Shown here: piece after piece, positions 58,501 to 64,000 of the stretch
Position numbering within the stretch: the stretch's first letter is position 1
How the letters are laid out: each line of letters starts with the position of its first letter
Assembly (NCBI GenBank): GCA_030765065.1
Contig: CM060977.1
Coordinates: 133,180,295 to 133,244,294 of the forward strand
Length of the DNA stretch: 64,000 nt
Reading direction: 5' to 3'
Origin: Deroplatys truncata
Lineage: Eukaryota; Arthropoda; Insecta; Mantodea; Mantidae
Translations under genes and position numbers: made by a program
Notes under the pieces: model-generated
Database searches by the model: none
The model's input: only the letters and a program-made list of their open reading frames with translations
Told to the model about the DNA's origin: nothing

Positions 58501-60873
58501 CTCGAAACGAGATGAGACACTCGAGAGACGAGACACTCGAAACGAGACGAGACACTCGAAACGAGACGAGACACTCGAGACGACACGAGACACACCAGCA
58601 CACGAGACACTCGAGACGAGACGAGACACGAGACTCTAAACGAGACGAGACACTCGAGACACGAGGCACTCGAGACGACACGAGACGAGACACTCGAGAC
58701 ACGAGACACACGAGACGAGACACTCGAAACGAGACGAGACACTCGAGACAAGACGAGACACTCGAGATACTCGAATCGAGACGAGACACTCGAGATGAGA
58801 CGAGACACACGAGACACTCGAGACGAGACGAGACACAAGACACTCTAAACGAGACGAGACACTCGAGACACGTGACACTCGAAACATGAGACACGAGACA
58901 CTCGAGACGAAACGAGACGAGACACTCGAGACATGAGACACTCTTGACACGAGACACTCGAGACGAGACGAGACTCGAGACACTCGAGACACGAGACACT
59001 CGAGACGAGAAGAGACGAGACACTCGAGACACGAGACACTCGAGACGAGACGAGAAACTCGAGACGAGACGAGACGAAACACTCGAGATACGAGACGAGA
59101 CACTCGAGATACGAGACACTGGAGACGAGATGAGACGAAACACTCGAGACACGAGACACTCGAGACGAGACGAGACACTCTAGATAAGAGACACTCGAGA
59201 CACGAGACACTCGAGACGAGACGAGGCACTCGAGACACCTAGACGAGACGAGACACGAGACACTCGAGACGAGAAACTCGAGACTATCGAGACGAGACGA
59301 GACACTCGAGACACGAGACCCTCGAGACCAGACGAGACGATACACTCGAGACACGAGACACTCGAGACGAGACACGCGAGACACGAGACACTCGAGATGA
59401 GACGAGACGAGACACTCGAGACACGAGACTCTCGAGACTAGACGAGAAACTCGAGACACGAGACACTCGAGACGACACGAAACAATCAAGACACGAGACA
59501 CTCGATACACGAGACACTCGAGACTCGAGACGAGACGAGACACTCGAGACGAAACGATAAACTCGAGACACACGTGACACGAGACACTCGAGACGAGACC
59601 CTCGAGACACACGAGACGAGATACTAGAGACACTCGAGACACTCGAGGCGAGACGAGACACTCGAGACACACGAGAGAGTCACTCGAGACACACGAGACA
59701 CTCGAGACGAGACGAGACTCTCGAGACACACGAGACACTCGAGACGAGACGAGACACTCGAGACACCCGAGACGGCACACTCGAGACACTCGGGATGAGA
59801 CGAGACACTCGAGACACTCCAGACGACACGAGACGAGACACTCGAGAGACGAGACGAGACACTCGAGACGTGACGAGACACTCGAGATGAGATGAGACGA
59901 GAAATCGAGATGTTCGAGATGAGACGAAGCACTCGAGACACTCGAGGGACGACACGAGACGAGACACTCGAGAAACTCGAGATGAGAAGACACACTCGAG
60001 ACACTCGAGAGACGAGACGAGACACTCGAGACGAGACGAAACACACGAGACACTCGAGACACGAGACATTCGAGACACTCGAGACGAGACGAGAAACGAA
60101 CACTCGAGACGAGACGAAACACTTGAGACACGAGACACTCAAGACGAGACGAGACGAGACACTAGAGACACGAGACACTCGAGACGAGACGAGACACTCG
60201 AGACACGAGACACTCGAGACGAGATGAGACACTCGAGACGAGACGAGACGACAAACTCGAGACACGAGACACTCGAGACACGAGACACCCGAAACGAGCC
60301 GAGACGAGACACTCGAGACTAGACGAGACACGAGACACTCGAGATGAGACGAGACACGAGACACTCGAGACACGAGACACTCAAGACACGAGACACTCGA
60401 GACACTGTAGACATGAGACACTCCAGACGAGACGAGACACTCGAGACACGTGACACTCGAGACGAGACGAGACACTCGAGACGAGACGAAACACTCGAGA
60501 CACGAGACACTCGAGACACGAGACACTCGAGACTTGAATAGACGAGACACTCGAGACGAGACGAGACACTCGAGACGAGATGAGACACTCGGGACGAGAC
60601 GAGACACTCGAGACGAGACGAAACACTCTAGACACGAGACACTCGAGACGAGAGGAGACACTCGAGATACGAGACACTCGAGACGAGACGAGACAAAACA
60701 CTCGACACACGAGACACTCGAGACGTGAGGAAACACTCGAGACACGAGACACTCGAGACGAGACACTCGTCACGAGACGAGAAACTCGAGACACGAGACA
60801 CTCGAGACGAGACGAGACACTCGAGTCGAGACGAGATACTCGCGACGAGACACTCGAGACTCGAGACACTCGA
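55537..60873 (+). repeat. GAGAC satellite, left subarray (5.3 kb)
   Basis: Almost wholly built from GAGAC with spacers of nothing, AC or ACTC, for example GAGAC-ACTC-GAGAC-GAGAC. CTCGAG is therefore extremely frequent. A higher-order duplication is visible: the marker AAAGAGGCTCTCGAGACG occurs at 56701 and 57125 (424 bp apart), and ACACACGTGACACGAG at about 56900, 57344 and 59570. Kilobase-long open frames on both strands (repeats of LECLVSSRVSR on -) follow from the lack of stop codons in the repeat and are not genes. Confidence 0.95.
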
Positions 60874-62741
60874 CACGAGTGTCTTGAGCGTCTCGAGTGT
60901 CTCGAGTATCTCGTCTCGTTTGTCTCGAAGGTCTCGTCTCGTCTGGTCTCGTGTGTCTCGAAGGTCTCGTCTCGTCTAATGTGTCTGAAGCGTCTCGAGT
61001 GTCACGAGCGTCTCGTGTTTCTCGTCTCGTCTCGTGTGTCTCGAGCTTCTCGAGTGTCTCGTCTCGTCTCGAGTGTCTCGAGTGTCTCGTCTCGTCTCGA
61101 GTGTTTCAGGCGTCATGAGTGTCTCGTCTAGTCTCGTCTCGAGCGTCTCGGCTCGTCTCGTGTCGAGTGTCTCGAGCGTCTCGAGTGTCTCGTCTCGTCT
61201 CTAGTGTCTCGTGTCGTCTCGAGTGTCTCGTCTCGTCTCGAGTGTCTTGAGCGTCTCGAGTGTCTCGTCTCGTGTGTCTCGAAGGTCTCGTCTCGTGTGT
61301 CTCGAAGGTCTCGAAGGTTTCGTCTCGTCTCGAGTGTCTCTAGCGTCTTGAGTGTCTCGTCTCGTCTCGAGAGTCACGAGCGTCTGGTGTGTCTCGAGCA
61401 TCCCGTGTATCTCGTCTCGTCTCGTGTGTCTCGAGCGTCTCGTGTATCTCGTCTCGTCTCGTGTGTCTCGAGCGTCTCGTGTGTCTCGTCTCGTCTCGAG
61501 TGTCTCGTCTCGTCTCGAGTGTCTCGAGCGTCTCGAGTATCTCGTCTTGCTCGTCTCCAGTGTCTCCCTCGTCTCGTGTCGAGTGTCTCGAGCGTCTCCA
61601 GTGTCTCGTCTCGTCTCGAGTGTCTCGTCTCGTGTCGAGTGTCTCGAGCATCTCGAGTGTCTCGTCTCGTCTCGAGTGTCTCGTGTCGTCTCGAGTGTCT
61701 CGTCTGGAGTGTCTCGAGCGTCTCGACTCGAGCGTCTCCTATCGTCTCGTCTCGAGCGTCGCGTCTCGAGTGTCTCGTGTATCTCGAGTGTCTCGTCTCG
61801 TCTCGTCTCGAGTGTTTCGTCTCGTCTCGAGTGTCTCGAGTGTCTAGAGCGTCTCGAGTGTCTCGTCTCGTTTCGAGTGTCTCGTGTGTTTCGTTTCGTG
61901 TGTCTCGTGTCGTCTCTCGAGTGCCTCGAGTGTCTCGAAGGCCTCATTTCGTCTCGACTGTCTCGTCTCGTCTCGAGCGTCTAGAGTTTCTGTTCTCGTC
62001 TAGAGTGTCTCGTCTCGTCTCGAGTGTCACGTCTCGTCTCGCCTCGAGTGTTTCGAGCGTCTCGAGCGTCTCGTGTGTCTCGTCTCATCTCGAGCGTGTC
62101 GTCCCGTCTCTTCTCGAGTGTCTCGAGCGTCTCGTGTGTCGTCTAGGTCTCGAGCGTCTCGTGTGTCTCGTCTCGTTTCTCGAGTGTCACCAGTGTCTCG
62201 AAGGTCTCGTCTCGTCTCTCGACTGTCTCGAGTGTCTCGTCTCGTCTCTCGAGTGTCTCGAGAGTCTCAAGTGTCTCTAGTGTCTCGTCTCGTCTCTCGA
62301 GTGTCTCGTCTCTCGAGTGTTTCGAGTGTCTCGTCTCGTCTATCGAGTGTCTCGTCCCGTCTCGTGTGTCTAGAGTGTCTCGTCTCGTGTATCTCGTGTG
62401 TCTCGAGTGTCTCGAATGCTTCGTCTCGTCTCATGTCTCGAGTGTCTCGTGTCTCGAGGGTCTCGTTTCTCGGGTGTCTCGTGTGTCTCGAGTGTCTCGT
62501 GTCTCGAGTTCCTCGTCTCGTCTCTCGAGTGTCTCCTGTCTCGAGTGCCTCGTCTCGTCTCTCGAGTGTCTCGTCTCGTCTCGAATGTCTCGTCTCATCT
62601 CGAGTGTCACGTCTCGTCTCGAGTTTCTAGAGTGTTTCGTCTCGTCTCGAGTGTCTCGTCTAGTCTCGAGTGTCTTGTCTCGTCTCGTCTCGAGTGTCTC
62701 GTCTCGTCTCCAGTGTCTCGTCTAGTCTCGAGTGTCTCGTC
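60874..62741 (-). repeat. GAGAC satellite, inverted right subarray (1.9 kb)
   Basis: The same pentamer on the opposite strand (GTCTC on +). In the - strand reading the spacers include GCTC as well as ACTC, giving GAGCGTCTCGAGTGTCTCG on +, a variant rare or absent in the left subarray. The turn point is GACACTCG-ACA-CGAGTGTC (60865-60883). The long open frames are artefacts here too. Confidence 0.93.
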
Positions 62742-62888
62742 GAAAAGTACGGTGGAGAATACTGGATAGCTAAAACTTCACTCTTGATGACGTAATGCAG
62801 CAGGCGGACCGAAAGCAGTACAAGCGAAAACGGTGCGGGAAGAGACCCCCCTGCAGAACACTCTCTCTTTCTCTTTATATTTTTATCT
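62742..62888. other. Unique spacer between two satellites
   Basis: About 150 bp of non-repetitive sequence (ACGGTGGAGAATACTGGATA, GCAGGCGGACCGAAAGCAGT) ending in a CT-rich run. No gene is recognised. Confidence 0.5.
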
Positions 62889-64000
62889 CCTGGACATGAG
62901 AACAGAGTGGAATGCACCACATAGCAACCAGGTCTTAAAAGATTTGACTAATGCTTAAAGAGAGAGAGAGTGAGTCACGCATACTCTCTCTTATGCCCTG
63001 GACATGCAAAGAAAATGGAATGCCCCACATAGCAACCAGCTCTAATTAGATTTGCCTATTGCTTAAAGCCACAAACTCTCTGTGTCTTCATATATTTATG
63101 TTCTGCACAAGAGAAAGGAGTGGAATGCCCCACATATCAACCAGCTCTAATTAGATTTGCCTATTGCTTAAAGCCACAAACTCTCTGTGTCTTCATATAT
63201 TTATGTTCTGCACAAGAGAAAGGAGTGGAATGCCCCACATATCAACCAGCTCTAATTAGATTTGCCTATTGCTTAAAGCCACAAACTCTTCTTCATATAT
63301 TTATGTTCTGCACAAGAGAAAGGAGTGGAATGCCCCACATATCAACCAGCTCTAATTAGATTTGCCTATTGCTTAAAGCCACAAACTCTCTGTGTCTTCA
63401 TATATTTATGTTCTGCACAAGAGAAAGGAGTGGAATGCCCCACATATCAACCAGCTCTAATTAGATTTGCCTATTGCTTAAAGCCACAAACTCTTCTTCA
63501 TATATTTATGTTCTGCACAAGAGAAAGGAGTGGAATGCCCCACATATCAACCAGCTCTAATTAGATTTGCCTATTGCTTAAAGCCACAAACTCTTCTTCA
63601 TATATTTATGTTCTGCACAAGAGAAAGGAGTGGAATGCCCCACATATCAACCAGCTCTAATTAGATTTGCCTATTGCTTAAAGCCACAAACTCTTCTTCA
63701 TATATTTATGTTCTGCACAAGAGAAAGGAGTGGAATGCCCCACATATCAACCAGCTCTAATTAGATTTGCCTATTGCTTAAAGCCACAAACTCTTCTTCA
63801 TATATTTATGTTCTGCACAAGAGAAAGGAGTGGAATGCCCCACATATCAACCAGCTCTAATTAGATTTGCCTATTGCTTAAAGCCACAAACTCTTCTTCA
63901 TATATTTATGTTCTGCACAAGAGAAAGGAGTGGAATGCCCCACATATCAACCAGCTCTAATTAGATTTGCTATTGCTTAAAGCCACAAACTCTTCTTCAT
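62889..64000 (+). repeat. 100/105-bp satellite derived from the R repeat
   Basis: Two diverged starter units (from 62889 and 62993) precede at least nine near-identical tandem monomers that run off the window. TGGAATGCCC recurs at 63121, 63226, 63326, 63431, 63531, 63631, 63731, 63831 and 63931: spacing alternates 105 and 100, then stays 100. The 5-bp difference is the presence or loss of bases in CTCTCTGTGTCTTC. The core (CCACATATCAACCAGCTC and GCTTAAAGCC) matches R (CCACATAGCAACCAGCTC and GCTTAAAGCC at about 20036-20082). Confidence 0.93.

Noticed and set aside
55537-62741. A CRISPR array, because of regular short repeats
   Set aside because: There are no unique spacers of constant length; the whole array is variations of one pentamer, in a eukaryotic context.

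Overview
The window looks like an AT-rich, repeat-laden insect chromosome segment (arthropod-type transposons and tRNA-derived SINEs, very long introns, a TATA plus TCAGT initiator in one LTR). A large-genome hemimetabolous insect is my best guess, but nothing here fixes the species.

Region 1 (1-25.2 kb) is the 3' part of one host gene on the + strand: glycogen phosphorylase. Five exons (242-424, 3076-3201, 4927-5148, 13886-14215, 24217-24387) encode the C-terminal 343 residues, including the active-site Lys/Arg segment and the PLP-binding lysine. All junctions are phase 0 with good GT..AG sites. The introns grew through insertions with readable boundaries: an hAT with 8-bp duplications, a pogo/Tigger and a Tc1-like element with TA duplications, a PIF/Harbinger with TTA, LINE pieces, several SINE types, and copies of an uncharacterised ~835-bp repeat that I call R (target TTTTA).

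Region 2 (25.2-45 kb) has no recognisable host gene. It holds a hairpin MITE, two LINE 3' ends with RNase H remnants, and a three-level nest: a second hAT relic is split by an R copy, and that R copy is split by a young Ty3/gypsy LTR element (32515-41214; 1005-bp LTRs, ACTC duplications, tRNA-Lys primer site, gag and pol regions, no env seen). A 5'-truncated mariner follows, abutting another R copy.

Region 3 (45.24-54.78 kb) is the most unusual part: a 9.5-kb inverted-repeat element inserted in that R copy, with a 6-bp target duplication and ends beginning AGT. Each end is itself a ~165-bp palindrome. The arms are built from repeats saturated with CCGCCATCTTG (the YY1/Pho motif), plus regularly spaced CCAAT boxes, ETS, CRE-like and E-box motifs. 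The right arm is three tandem ~1.94-kb copies and the left arm is one. The centre holds diverged tandem repeats and small coding-looking fragments next to duplicated intron-like sequence. The ends and duplication length resemble Polintons, but no capsid, polymerase or integrase gene is visible.

Region 4 (55.5-64 kb) is satellite DNA: 7.2 kb built from the pentamer GAGAC with spacers AC or ACTC, flipping strand at about 60874 into a subarray with an added GCTC spacer, then a 100/105-bp satellite whose monomer matches an internal piece of R.
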